64,000 nucleotides of DNA from Chelativorans intermedius (GTDB lineage Bacteria; Pseudomonadota; Alphaproteobacteria; Rhizobiales; Rhizobiaceae). A program made the translations under genes and the position numbers. The stretch spans positions 1 through 64,000 of the forward strand of contig NZ_JAODNW010000020.1 in assembly GCF_025398255.1 (NCBI RefSeq), written 5' to 3'. Positions within the stretch are counted from its first letter, which is position 1, and each line of letters starts with the position of its first letter. The notes below the pieces were generated by a model. That model saw only the letters and a program-made list of their open reading frames with translations, did no database searches and was not told the DNA's origin. This document shows, piece by piece, positions 55,060 to 64,000 of this stretch.

Positions 55060-57393
55060 TCAGGCCGCCTTGGCCTCGTTGCGCAGGGGGATGCGTACGC
55101 ACACGATGGTGCCGACGCCTTCCCTGGAGCGGATTTTCAGCGCCCCGCCATGCAGCTCGGTGAGTGAGCGGGAGATGGCCAGCCCCAGGCCGGAGCCGGT
55201 GTGGCTCTTGGAAAACTGGTTTTCCACCTGCTCGAAGGGGCGGCCGAGCTTCTTCAGCGCCTCGCGCGGGATGCCGCAGCCGGTGTCCTCGATGGCGAGC
55301 GTGACCGCATTGGCGACCCTGCGGGCGCGCACCGTCACCTTGCCGCCCTGGCCGGTGAACTTCACCGCATTGGACAGCAGGTTGATGACGATCTGCTTGA
55401 TGGCGCGGCGGTCGGCCACCATGGACAGCGTTTCCGGAATCTCCGTCTCCACCTCGATGTCCTTCTTCGCCGCCTGCAGCGCCACCACCCGCACCGTCTC
55501 GCGGATGAGCGGGCCGAGGTCGACGCTCTCGCGGTTGATGGAGAACTGGCCCGCCTCGATCTTCGACATGTCGAGAATGTCGTTGATGACGCCCAGAAGA
55601 TAGGTGCCGGCAGCATAGATGTCGCCGACATATTCCTCGTAACGGTCCGAGCCCAGCGGTCCGAACAGCCCCTTCTGCATGAGTTCGGAGAAGCCGATGA
55701 TGGCGTTGAGCGGCGTCCTCAGCTCATGCGACATGTTGGCCAGGAACTCGGACTTGGCCCGGTTTGCCGCCTCGGCGCGCTCGGTCTCGCGCATGTACTT
55801 GCGATTGAGCTCGACGAGCTCGCGCGAGCGCTCCTGCTCGGCGCGGCGGGCCAGCGAGAGGTCGTGAATGGTGGCCATCAGCCGGCGCTCGCTTTCCACC
55901 AGCTTCTGCTGGTGCTGCTTGAGCTGGGTGATGTCGGTGCCCACCGACACCGTGCCCCCGTCGCGCGTCTTCAGCTCCGTCACCTGCAGCCAGCGCCCGT
56001 CGGCGAGCTGGCGCTCGTAGGTCGCGCCCATGCCGGGGTTGGCCTGGCTCATCAGCCGCCGCTCGGAGCGGATGGCGTTCATGCGCGCCTCGATATCGCG
56101 GCGGTGGGCACCGGGCACGATCTCGTGCGGCGCCAGGCCCGTATCCTGCTGGTACTTTGTGTTGCACATGACCAGCCGCTCGGAAGAATCCCAAAGCACG
56201 AAGGACTCGGTGATGTTCTCGATCGCCGTGCGCAGGCGCTGGTCGGCGACCTCCGTCTGCTGCACCAGCGTGCGCTGTTCGGTGATATCCACGGCAATGC
56301 CGATCAGGTGGATGTCGGCGGCCTCCGGGTCCACCACCTGGGCGCGCGCGCGCACCCAGATCCAGCGCCCGTCGGCATGGCGCATGCGGAAGACCTGGTC
56401 GATCTGGTCGATCTCGCGCGCCACGATCTGGTTTGCCAGCGCGAAGAGATCGCCATCCTCGGGGTGGATGATGCCGGCCACCTCCCCGAAGGACAGCATC
56501 ACGTCCTCCCCCTGATAGCCCAGCATCTCGTACATGGAGCGCGACCAGTACATCTTGCCGCGCGAAAGGTCCCAGTCCCACAGGCCGCATTTGCCGCGCA
56601 CCAGCGCCAGGTCGATGCGCTGATGCGCTTCAAGATAGATGCGGTCGGCCGCCTGGGCCCGCGCGGCCTGGCTGAAATAGGCGTAGAGAATGGCCATCAG
56701 CACCCCCGCCGTCAGCGCGAAAAGCGTGACGTTGAGAGAGGCGGAGCGCCGCCACCCGGCGAAGACGGCCTCCCGGTCGGCCAGCACCACCGCCGCCCCG
56801 CCGCCATCGGCCAGGAGGTCCACCGCCGCCAGCCAGTCGCGCCCGTCGAGGCGCACCTCGTGCACGCCCGCCCGCTGGCCGAACAGGAACAGCGGCTGCC
56901 CGCCGGTCACGAAGGTATCCATCGGCCGCCCAGCCATCCGCTGCCCGCTGGGCGAGACGGCGGTGACAATGAACTGGCTGTCGGTCACCGCCAGGATCCA
57001 CTCGTGGCCGAGGCCGGCCTGGCGCGCCACCTGCTCGATGAGCAGACCCGCCTCGTGCGGGCGCTGTGCCTCTTCCGCCCCGACAAGCCGCATCGCCTGC
57101 GCCAGATTGCCCGCCGCCATGGCAAGCAGGGTCTTCGTGTCGCGCTCGATGTCCTCGCGCCAGGTCATGAGCGAAAGGAAGCGCGCCGAGGCCACCACCA
57201 GCAGAAAGACGAGGACGAGCAGCGGGATCGAACGGCGCAGATAGGGCTCGATGGCCAGCAGCCGCTCATAGGCGGGGGCGGCAATGATCTTGGCATTGCC
57301 GGCCACGCCCATGCCACCGCCGCTGCCGCGACGCCTGAAAAACCTTAAAAAAAGGCCCCCCGCGGGCATGGCCCACGCGTCCGCCTTCGCCAT
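55060..57393 (-). CDS. pleC: PAS-rich sensor kinase, PleC type
   Basis: Kinase of 777 residues. Two transmembrane helices (about 54-76 and 226-246) enclose a periplasmic domain, two or three PAS domains follow (ITEQR linkers visible), then a DHp with NMSHELRTPLNAIIGFSELM and GPLGSDRYEEY, the PleC/DivJ/PdhS signature, and a HATPase with NLLSNAVKF and GSGLGLAIS. Such kinases act on DivK and through it on CtrA. The ATG at 57393 has GGGAG upstream. Named from position beside glnE as I recall in Sinorhizobium; a different PdhS-type kinase is possible. Confidence 0.75.
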   Translation of the reverse strand: MAKADAWAMPAGGLFLRFFRRRGSGGGMGVAGNAKIIAAPAYERLLAIEPYLRRSIPLLVLVFLLVVASARFLSLMTWREDIERDTKTLLAMAAGNLAQAMRLVGAEEAQRPHEAGLLIEQVARQAGLGHEWILAVTDSQFIVTAVSPSGQRMAGRPMDTFVTGGQPLFLFGQRAGVHEVRLDGRDWLAAVDLLADGGGAAVVLADREAVFAGWRRSASLNVTLFALTAGVLMAILYAYFSQAARAQAADRIYLEAHQRIDLALVRGKCGLWDWDLSRGKMYWSRSMYEMLGYQGEDVMLSFGEVAGIIHPEDGDLFALANQIVAREIDQIDQVFRMRHADGRWIWVRARAQVVDPEAADIHLIGIAVDITEQRTLVQQTEVADQRLRTAIENITESFVLWDSSERLVMCNTKYQQDTGLAPHEIVPGAHRRDIEARMNAIRSERRLMSQANPGMGATYERQLADGRWLQVTELKTRDGGTVSVGTDITQLKQHQQKLVESERRLMATIHDLSLARRAEQERSRELVELNRKYMRETERAEAANRAKSEFLANMSHELRTPLNAIIGFSELMQKGLFGPLGSDRYEEYVGDIYAAGTYLLGVINDILDMSKIEAGQFSINRESVDLGPLIRETVRVVALQAAKKDIEVETEIPETLSMVADRRAIKQIVINLLSNAVKFTGQGGKVTVRARRVANAVTLAIEDTGCGIPREALKKLGRPFEQVENQFSKSHTGSGLGLAISRSLTELHGGALKIRSREGVGTIVCVRIPLRNEAKAA

Positions 57394-57524
57394 CCGAAGG
57401 GCTCCCTTGCCTGGTTTTGTGCTTGACCGATCCGCCAACCCCTACGCGCGAATCATCCATAAGGAATCAGAGGCGATTCGCCTTGTCCAGAGGGCAGGGA
57501 AAGATTTGAAGAAGCGCCCGCCTC

Positions 57525-60167
57525 TCAGGCCAGCGTGCGCTCCACGATGTCGCGCAGGTCGCGCGAAAGCTGCTTCTGGCCGGCAATGGCGGCCAGCGCC
57601 TTGCGCGCCTCCTCCCGCCGGCCGGGTTCCAGGGAGCGCCAGGCGCGGAAGGAGACCGCCAGCCGCGCCGCCACCTGCGGGTTGTGGGCCTCCACCGCCA
57701 GCACCGTGTCGGCCACGAAACGGTAGCCCTCGCCGTCGGCGCGGTGAAAGCCGGTCTGATTGAAGGAGGCGAAGGCTCCGATCAGCGCCCGCACCCGGTT
57801 GGGATTGGTGAGCGAGAAGGCCGGATGCGCCATCAGCGCCCGCACCCGATCGACCGTCCCCTGGCCGGGCACCGTCGCCTGCACGGTAAACCACTTGTCG
57901 AGCACCAGCGGGTTGTCGCGATAGCGCGCCTCGAAGGCGGCAAGGGCGGCCCGCGTCTGCTCGCTTTCGGGGAACTGGTGCGCCAGCACGGCGAGCGCCG
58001 CCGCCCGCTCCGTCATGTTGTCCGCCGCCTGGAACTGGCGCGCCGCCAGCTCCGGCCCGCCGGCGGCGGCCAGATAGTCGAGCAGCACGTTGCGCAGCGC
58101 CCGCCGCCCGGCGCTTTCCGCGTCGGGGCTGAAGCGGCCGTGCTGCTGAAGCGCCGCATGGATTTCCGCGAACGTCGCCTGCCCCTGCCGCCCGATCGCC
58201 GTGCGCAGCGCGTCGCGGGCCGCGGCGATGGCATCCGGGTCGATGTTGGTGCCCATCTCGCGCGCCACGTCGGATTCGCCGGGCAGGGTGAGCGCCAGCG
58301 CGCGATAGGCCGCTTCCAGGCTTTCGTCCGCCGCAATCTCGGCGGGCATCGACAGGAGATCGGCCTCGAACTCCGCTGCCTTGCCGCCGCGAATGCGTGC
58401 AGCCGCCTCGATCGCCGCTTCGGTGAACAGGGTGTTGAGCGCTTCCCAGCGCGAGAACAGGTCGCTGTCGTGGCGGGCCAGAAACAGCCGGTCGCTGCGC
58501 GGCTGCTCCACCGACAGCGTCACCGGCGCCGAGAAGCCCCGGTTGAGAGAGACGACCGGGCGCGCCCGCACGCCGGTGAAACGCACGCTGTGGCGGCGCT
58601 TGCGCAGGTGGATGACGCCGTCCTCCACCTCCGCGCCCTCGGCGCTCTGATAGGTCATGTCGCGCCCGTCTGGCCCCACCAGGCCGAAGGCGAGGGGGAT
58701 GTGCATCAGCCGCTTTCGCGCCTCGGAGGGCGTGGGTGGCACCGATTGCTCGATGTCCATCACGAACTCGCCGCTTTCCGCGTCGTGACGGGTGCTGACG
58801 GCCAGGTGCGGCGTGCCCGCCTGATGATACCACAGCGCGAATTGCGCCAGATCCTTGCCGGAGGCTTCCTCGAAACAGGCCAGGAAATCCTCGATGGTGA
58901 CGGCCTGGCCGTCATGGCGGTCGAAGTAGAGGTCCATGCCGGCGCGGAACGCATCCTCCCCCAGCACGGTGCGGATCATGCGCACCACCTCCGAGCCCTT
59001 CTCGTAGACGGTGGCGGTGTAGAAGTTGTTGATCTCGCGATAGCGGCGCGGGCGCACCGGATGCGCCAGCGGTCCCTGGTCCTCGGGAAACTGGTGCGCC
59101 CTCAGCGTGCGCACCTCGGCAATGCGCTTCACAGGGCGCGAGCGCTGGTCGGCGGAGAACTCGTGGTCGCGGAAGACCGTCAGCCCTTCCTTCAGGCAAA
59201 GCTGGAACCAGTCGCGGCAAGTGATTCTGTTTCCAGTCCAATTGTGGAAGTACTCATGTGCGATGATTGCCTCGATATTGGCGAAGTCCGTATCGGTCGC
59301 CGTGTCCGGGTCGGCCAGCACATATTTGTCGTTGAAGATGTTGAGCCCCTTGTTCTCCATCGCCCCCATGTTGAAGTCGGAGACGGCGACGATGTTGAAC
59401 ACGTTGAGGTCGTACTCGCGCCCGAAGCGCTCCTCGTCCCAGCGCATGGCGCGTTTCAGCGCGTCCATGGCATAGGCGGCGCGCTCTTCCTTGCCATGCT
59501 CGACATAGATGGCAAGCGCCACCGTGCGGCCGGAGGCCGTCACGAAGCGGTCGCGCACGGCGCTCAGGTCTCCCGCCACCAGCGCGAAGAGGTAGGACGG
59601 CTTGGGGAAGGGGTCGTGCCACACGGCATAGTGCCAGCCCTCACCCAGGTCGCCGCTTTCCACCGGGTTTCCGTTGGAAAGCAGAAGCGGTGCCTCCTCC
59701 CGCCGCGCCTCGATGCGCACGCGGTAGACGCTGAGGATGTCCGGCCGGTCGAGGAAATAGGTGATGCGGCGGAAGCCTTCCGCCTCGCACTGCGTGCAAT
59801 AGACGCCGTTCGACAGGTACAGGCCCATCAGCGCCTTGTTGTCGGCCGGCGCCAGGCGCGTGACGATGGTCAGCGTGAAGCGTTCCCGCTGCGGCGGCCT
59901 GGTGATCTTCAGGCTGTCGGGCGTCGCTTCGTAGGCGTCGGGGGCGGCGGGCGCGCCATCGATCTCCAGCGCCTCCAGCACCAGCCCGTCGCCATCGAGC
60001 AGCAGCGGCGTTTGCGGGGTCGCGTCCGCGCGCCGCTCCACCTGGAGCCTCGCCGTCACGCGCGTCTCCTCCGCGGTGAGCCGGAAGGTCATCTCCAGCT
60101 CGGGAATGCGGTAGTCGCTCGCTCGGTAATCCTCAAGGCGGAACACCTGGCCCGTGTCGGTGCGCAT
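57525..60167 (-). CDS. pepN: Aminopeptidase N (PepN)
   Basis: M1-family zinc aminopeptidase, 880 residues. The exopeptidase motif GAMEN is at 268-272 and the zinc site HEYFH at 304-308 with E327 in KEGLTVFRD. The C-terminal helical domains complete the usual length of the gammaproteobacterial/alphaproteobacterial PepN group. It releases N-terminal amino acids from peptides in the cytoplasm. The ribosome-binding site AGGGGAGC precedes the ATG. Upstream of pleC on the same strand, divergent from the molybdoenzyme gene. Confidence 0.93.
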   Translation of the reverse strand: MRTDTGQVFRLEDYRASDYRIPELEMTFRLTAEETRVTARLQVERRADATPQTPLLLDGDGLVLEALEIDGAPAAPDAYEATPDSLKITRPPQRERFTLTIVTRLAPADNKALMGLYLSNGVYCTQCEAEGFRRITYFLDRPDILSVYRVRIEARREEAPLLLSNGNPVESGDLGEGWHYAVWHDPFPKPSYLFALVAGDLSAVRDRFVTASGRTVALAIYVEHGKEERAAYAMDALKRAMRWDEERFGREYDLNVFNIVAVSDFNMGAMENKGLNIFNDKYVLADPDTATDTDFANIEAIIAHEYFHNWTGNRITCRDWFQLCLKEGLTVFRDHEFSADQRSRPVKRIAEVRTLRAHQFPEDQGPLAHPVRPRRYREINNFYTATVYEKGSEVVRMIRTVLGEDAFRAGMDLYFDRHDGQAVTIEDFLACFEEASGKDLAQFALWYHQAGTPHLAVSTRHDAESGEFVMDIEQSVPPTPSEARKRLMHIPLAFGLVGPDGRDMTYQSAEGAEVEDGVIHLRKRRHSVRFTGVRARPVVSLNRGFSAPVTLSVEQPRSDRLFLARHDSDLFSRWEALNTLFTEAAIEAAARIRGGKAAEFEADLLSMPAEIAADESLEAAYRALALTLPGESDVAREMGTNIDPDAIAAARDALRTAIGRQGQATFAEIHAALQQHGRFSPDAESAGRRALRNVLLDYLAAAGGPELAARQFQAADNMTERAAALAVLAHQFPESEQTRAALAAFEARYRDNPLVLDKWFTVQATVPGQGTVDRVRALMAHPAFSLTNPNRVRALIGAFASFNQTGFHRADGEGYRFVADTVLAVEAHNPQVAARLAVSFRAWRSLEPGRREEARKALAAIAGQKQLSRDLRDIVERTLA

Positions 60168-60314
60168 GTCTTGCTCCCCTGCCGGCCGTGGCACTGCGCG
60201 CCGACTGGCCCAACAAAATCTCCGCTGGCTCTTTACACGATGCCGCCCGTCGACAAAACTGTCTGCCAGCACAATGTCTCCAAAAGTTTCCACCTCACCG
60301 CAAGGGATACCGGC

Positions 60315-62627
60315 ATGACGGTTCTCACACCGAAATTCGGCATGGGCGCATCGGTCCTGCGCAAGGAAGACCGAACCTTCATCACCGGCAGGGGCCGCTA
60401 TACCGATGACATTGCGCCTGAGGGCACGCTGCACGGCTATGTGCTGCGTGCGCCGGTGGCGAATGCGAAGTTCACCATCGCCTCGGTCGAGGAGGCGCGT
60501 GCCGCCCCCGGTGTACATCTCGTGCTGACGGGTGCCGATCTCGGTCATCTGGGCGACCTCAGGTCGGGCGCCATGCCGGAGCAGCCGGACGGCACGGTGG
60601 CGCCGACGCGCGATATTCCCATCCTGTGCCGCGACCGCGTGCACCATGTTGGCGATGCGGTGGCCTTCGTCGTGGCCGACAGCCGCGCGGCGGCGCAGGA
60701 TGCCGCCGAGCTGATCGAGGTCGATTACGAGGACGAGCCGGCGGTGGTCAGCACCGCCGAGGCGCTTGCGCAGGATGCGCCCCTGGTCTGGCCCGAGCTC
60801 GGCTCCAACCTCGCCTTCCTCTATCATCTGGGCGATGAGGAGAAGACGAAGGTCGCCTTCGAGAAGGCCGACCGTGTGGTGAAGATCGCCTTCGTCAACA
60901 ACCGCCTGGTCGCCAACTACATGGAGCCGCGCGCAGCAATTGCCGAGTGGCGCGCGGACGAGGACCGCTTCGTCCTCACCACCGGCTCCCAGGGCGTGCA
61001 CATGATGCAGGCTGTGCTGGCCGATCAGGTCTTCAGGATCGACAGGAAGAAGCTGCGCGTCATCACGCCCGATGTCGGCGGCGGCTTCGGCACCAAGGCT
61101 TTCACCTATCGCGAATACGCGCTGGTGATGGAGGCGGCCAGGCGTCTGGGCCGTCCGGTCAAGTGGAACGGCGACCGTGGCGAGCATTTCCTGACCGACA
61201 GCCAGGGGCGCGACAATGTGGTGACCGCCGAGATGGCGCTCGACGGGAGCGGCCGCTTCCTTGGCCTGCGCATCGAGCTTCTGGCCAATATGGGCGCCTA
61301 TATCCACCAGTTCGGCCCCTATATTCCGACCGGCGGCGTGACCATGTCGACGGGCGTCTACGACATTCAGGCGCTCAGCGCCACGGTGAAGGGCGTCTAC
61401 ACCAACACCTGCCCGGTCGATGCCTATCGCGGGGCGGGGCGGCCGGAGGCGGCGCTGCTGATCGAGAAGCTGGTGGATGAATGCGCGCGCCAGATGGGCA
61501 TGCCGCGCGAGGAGATCCGGCGCCTGAACTTCATCAGGCCGGAGCAGTTTCCCTACCGCACGCCGGGCGGTCGCCTCTACGACCGCTGCGAGCTCGACGG
61601 CCACATGACGCTGGCCATGGAGCGCGCAGGCTGGGCGAGCTTCGAGGAGCGACTGGAGGAATCGCGGAAGCGCGGCCTGATCCGCGGCATCGGCATGGCC
61701 ACCTATATCGAGGCATGCGCCTTTCCCGGTTCCGAGCCTGCGCATCTGACGCTCAATGGCGACGGCACGGTCACCCTCGCCATCGGCACCCAGTCCAATG
61801 GCCAGGGCCATGCCACGGCCTATGCCCAGTTCGTCGCCGAGAAGCTGAACATCGACATCGACAGGGTGCACGTTCACCAGGGCGACACGGACGAGTTGGA
61901 GTCGGGCGGCGGCACCGGCGGCTCGCGCTCCATTCCCATAGGCGGCGTGTCGGCGGCGCGCGCCGGCGAGAACCTGGCGGAGAAGATCAGGAAGATCGCG
62001 GCGGAGGAGCTGGAGGCTGCGCCGGCCGACATCGAACTGGTGGACGGCGTGGCGCGCATCGTCGGCACCGACCGCTCGCTGGACTTTGCGGCCATCGCCA
62101 AGGCGGCGAAGAACCCGGACGACCTGAAAGGCATCGGCGATTTCCGTCAGGAGGAGCCCACCTATCCCAACGGCACCCACATCTGCGAGGTGGAGATCGA
62201 CCCGCAGACCGGCCGCACGGAGATCGTTGCCTATACGGTGGTCGACGATTTCGGCGCCACGGCCAATCCCGTCCTGCTTGCCGGGCAGGTCCATGGCGGC
62301 ATCGCGCAGGGGGTGGGCCAGGCGCTGACGGAAGAGGCGATCTATTCCGAGGACGGGCAGCTCATCACCGCCAGTTTCATGGACTACGCCATGCCGCGTG
62401 CCGATCTGCTTCCCTTCATCCATTTCGAGACGCGCAACGTGCCCTCCACCACCAATGCACTGGGCATGAAGGGGGCGGGCGAGGCCGGCACCGTGGGCGC
62501 CACGCCCGCCGTTCTCAACGCCGTCACCGATGCGCTCTATCGCGCCTATGGCATCTCGCACATCGAGATGCCCACCACGCCGTCGCGCGTGTGGCAGGCG
62601 ATTGCCGAGGCTCAGGGCGACCGGTGA
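60315..62627 (+). CDS. Xanthine dehydrogenase-family molybdopterin-binding subunit
   Basis: Large subunit of 770 residues with an N-terminal a/b hammerhead domain and the molybdopterin-binding domains. The signature AYRGAGRPE (about 369-377) is the form II CoxL-like version, not the AYXCSFR of true CO dehydrogenase, so the substrate is unknown. The catalytic Glu is in GEAGTVGATPA (about 721). No FAD-binding medium or Fe-S small subunit gene lies beside it, which is unusual. Confidence 0.87.
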   Translation: MTVLTPKFGMGASVLRKEDRTFITGRGRYTDDIAPEGTLHGYVLRAPVANAKFTIASVEEARAAPGVHLVLTGADLGHLGDLRSGAMPEQPDGTVAPTRDIPILCRDRVHHVGDAVAFVVADSRAAAQDAAELIEVDYEDEPAVVSTAEALAQDAPLVWPELGSNLAFLYHLGDEEKTKVAFEKADRVVKIAFVNNRLVANYMEPRAAIAEWRADEDRFVLTTGSQGVHMMQAVLADQVFRIDRKKLRVITPDVGGGFGTKAFTYREYALVMEAARRLGRPVKWNGDRGEHFLTDSQGRDNVVTAEMALDGSGRFLGLRIELLANMGAYIHQFGPYIPTGGVTMSTGVYDIQALSATVKGVYTNTCPVDAYRGAGRPEAALLIEKLVDECARQMGMPREEIRRLNFIRPEQFPYRTPGGRLYDRCELDGHMTLAMERAGWASFEERLEESRKRGLIRGIGMATYIEACAFPGSEPAHLTLNGDGTVTLAIGTQSNGQGHATAYAQFVAEKLNIDIDRVHVHQGDTDELESGGGTGGSRSIPIGGVSAARAGENLAEKIRKIAAEELEAAPADIELVDGVARIVGTDRSLDFAAIAKAAKNPDDLKGIGDFRQEEPTYPNGTHICEVEIDPQTGRTEIVAYTVVDDFGATANPVLLAGQVHGGIAQGVGQALTEEAIYSEDGQLITASFMDYAMPRADLLPFIHFETRNVPSTTNALGMKGAGEAGTVGATPAVLNAVTDALYRAYGISHIEMPTTPSRVWQAIAEAQGDR

Positions 62628-62698
62628 GCAGCCTGGCGAAAGAGGACGAAGAAGGCTCCCGGCCGGTGCCCGCGCGCCGGCCGGAAGGATGACGGGCC

Positions 62699-63655
62699 AT
62701 GGCCGTTGCGGCGAGCGATCTTGCCACGCAGGGAAGGCCGCTTTTCGGCATTGCGCTCAAGATCGTCTCGGTGGCTATCTTCGTCGCCATGTCTTCGCTC
62801 ATCAAGGCGGCCGGCCCCGTGCCCCCGGGGCAGATCGTCTTCTTCCGTTCCTTTTTCGCCATTTTTCCCATCCTTCTGATGCTCGCCTGGCGGCGGGAGC
62901 TGGCGTCGGCCTTCCACACCGCGCGCCCCGTCAGCCACGTCATGCGCGGCCTGGTGGGGGTTACGGCCATGGGGCTCACCTTCTTCGGCCTCACGCGCCT
63001 GCCCCTGCCCGATGCCATCACGCTCAACTATGCCCAGCCGCTGCTGGTCGTCGTCTTCAGCGCGCTGTTCATGGGCGAGGTGGTGCGCCTCTATCGGTGG
63101 AGCGCGGTGTTGGTGGGCTTCGTGGGCGTGGTCATCATCGCCTGGCCCAAGCTTTCCCTGCTCACGGGCGCCGCCGGCCTTGAGGCGGCGCAGGCGGTGG
63201 GCGTCATCGCCGTTTTGTGCGGCGCGGCGGCGTCTGCCGTCGCCATGCTTCTGGTGCGCCGCCTGGTGCAGACGGAGAAGACGGCCACCATCGTGCTGTG
63301 GTTTTCCGTCACGGCGACGGTCGTCTCCCTGTTCACCATACCCTTCGGCTGGGCCTCGCTCAGCGTCTGGCAGTATGCGGCGCTGGTGGGAGCGGGCATC
63401 TGCGGCGGCACGGCGCAGATCCTCATGACCCAGTGCTACCGCTATGCGGAGCTGTCCACCATCGCTCCCTTCGAATACACCTCCATGGTGCTGGCTATCG
63501 TCGTGGGCTATTTCGCCTTCGGCGATCTGCCCACTCTCTACACGCTGGTGGGCGGCCTCATCGTCGTCGGCGCCGGCCTCTTCATCATCTGGCGCGAACG
63601 CCAGCTCGGCCTCCAACGCTCCGCCGCCCGCCGCTTCGTTCCCCCAGGTGGATGA
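62699..63655 (+). CDS. DMT-family (EamA) transporter
   Basis: Integral membrane protein of 318 residues with ten predicted transmembrane helices in two EamA halves (the second begins near AVGVIAVLCGAAASAVAML). FFRSFFAIFPIL, LTRLPLPDAITLNYAQPL and EYTSMVLAIVVGYFAFGDLP are typical of drug/metabolite exporters. The substrate cannot be read from sequence. It starts 71 bp after the molybdoenzyme gene, so the two may be co-transcribed. Confidence 0.88.
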   Translation: MAVAASDLATQGRPLFGIALKIVSVAIFVAMSSLIKAAGPVPPGQIVFFRSFFAIFPILLMLAWRRELASAFHTARPVSHVMRGLVGVTAMGLTFFGLTRLPLPDAITLNYAQPLLVVVFSALFMGEVVRLYRWSAVLVGFVGVVIIAWPKLSLLTGAAGLEAAQAVGVIAVLCGAAASAVAMLLVRRLVQTEKTATIVLWFSVTATVVSLFTIPFGWASLSVWQYAALVGAGICGGTAQILMTQCYRYAELSTIAPFEYTSMVLAIVVGYFAFGDLPTLYTLVGGLIVVGAGLFIIWRERQLGLQRSAARRFVPPGG

Positions 63656-63683
63656 TGCAGAGATGGTGAATGGTGAATGGCAA

Positions 63684-63708
63684 AATGGTGAATGGCGCTT
63701 TCACCATT
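63684..63708. terminator. Hairpin between convergent genes, in a GTGAATG-repeat spacer
   Basis: AATGGTGAA (63684-63692) pairs with TTCACCATT (63700-63708), loop of 7. Three overlapping copies of ATGGTGAATGG-type repeats (63663-63694) precede it. The convergent position suits a terminator, but the T-run is weak. Confidence 0.4.
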
Positions 63709-63740
63709 GACAGAAAATCCATAAAATCCTTCACTATTCA

Positions 63741-64000
63741 CTATTCCTCCAGCTTAATCCTGATCGCGAGAAAGTCCCGCCATGCCAGCTTCTTGTGCGC
63801 CGGGTTGCGCAGCAGATAGGCGGGGTGCAGCGTCGGCATGGTCGGAATCTGCTGGCCGCCGGCGGTGGTGTGCACGGCCCAGGTGCCGCGCAGGCGCATG
63901 ATGCCCTCCCGCGTGTTGAGCAGGAGCTTGGTGGAGGGGTTGCCCAGCGTCACCAGCACCCTGGGGCGCACGAGCTCGATATGCCGCTCGATGAAGGGGC
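63741..64000 (-). CDS. Uracil-DNA glycosylase (family 4), C-terminal part
   Basis: The frame runs off the window's right edge. The visible C-terminal 86 residues include RPRVLVTLGNPSTKLLL, then GTWAVHTTAGGQQIPTM and LHPAYLLRNPAHKKLAW, the conserved end of family 4 (UdgA-type, iron-sulfur-bearing) uracil-DNA glycosylases. The enzyme removes uracil from DNA. The N-terminal cysteine part lies outside. Confidence 0.85.
   Translation of the reverse strand, partial: PFIERHIELVRPRVLVTLGNPSTKLLLNTREGIMRLRGTWAVHTTAGGQQIPTMPTLHPAYLLRNPAHKKLAWRDFLAIRIKLEE

Noticed and set aside
57684-60314. Long plus-strand frame opposite pepN, contiguous with the molybdoenzyme gene
   Set aside because: The pepN motifs on the minus strand are unambiguous. 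The plus-strand extension has no domain and is a high-GC shadow; the molybdoenzyme starts at 60315 with a good ribosome-binding site.
60168-62561. Minus-strand extension upstream of pepN giving a protein of about 1680 residues
   Set aside because: The extra 800 codons are antisense to the molybdoenzyme gene and the usual PepN length and start fit 60167.
63663-63735. GTGAATG-type short repeats as a mobile miniature element
   Set aside because: There are only three overlapping copies in one spacer, with no terminal inverted repeats or target duplication.

Overview
The window is GC-rich chromosomal DNA of an alphaproteobacterium, most likely Hyphomicrobiales and probably Phyllobacteriaceae-like. 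The evidence is a gene order feuP-feuQ-lipoprotein-ccmI-ccmE-ccmF-ccmH-degP-response regulator-kinase-glnE-pleC that I recall from Sinorhizobium-type genomes, a rhizobial-type gene transfer agent (GTA) cluster, a perfect CtrA box, and families (DUF1491, DUF2336, DUF5330, PleC-type kinases) typical of the group. I see no rRNA, tRNA or CRISPR array.

Layout. 0.1-6.1 kb (minus): complete seven-gene Mrp-type Na+/H+ antiporter operon mnhA-G with its terminator. 6.3-15.5 kb: msrB, sufE, a DUF5330 protein, a PAS-type sensor kinase with a peptidoglycan-binding protein and DUF1491, a DUF2336 protein, a previously easy-to-miss 52-codon gene, a DUF1254/DUF1214 pair and a class A penicillin-binding protein. 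15.6-40.6 kb (plus): a GTA head-tail cluster (terminase subunits, portal, protease, capsid, connectors, tail tube, chaperones, tape measure, baseplate hub, NlpC/P60 peptidase, 1296-residue tail protein, holin-like protein). 40.7-54.9 kb: FeuPQ system, cytochrome c maturation genes, DegP, a second two-component system and glnE. 55-64 kb: pleC-like kinase, pepN, a lone xanthine-dehydrogenase-family large subunit, a DMT transporter and the end of a family 4 uracil-DNA glycosylase gene.

The most interesting object is a 9.9-kb integrated element (17,424-27,349) sitting inside the coding sequence of the GTA large terminase. It carries a tyrosine integrase, an AlpA/excisionase-like HTH protein, an HTH replication-type protein, an HNH endonuclease, its own TerL, HK97 capsid, connector, protease, portal and head-closure genes, but no tail, lysis or repressor genes. 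The content and order match capsid-forming phage-inducible chromosomal islands (cf-PICIs), satellites that build their own heads and borrow tails. The host gene it breaks belongs to a GTA whose tail genes lie intact immediately downstream. The reading frame of the GTA terminase can be rejoined exactly through the att core, giving an intact protein of about 430 residues on excision. Inference: a satellite that switches off GTA packaging on integration, restores it on excision, and may use GTA tails for its own heads.

Other notable signals are intrinsic-terminator structures in the GTA leader and after the GTA capsid gene (suggesting antitermination), a C CCT TTC slippery heptamer joining the two GTA tail-assembly chaperone frames, and a hicB remnant just behind the terminase end.
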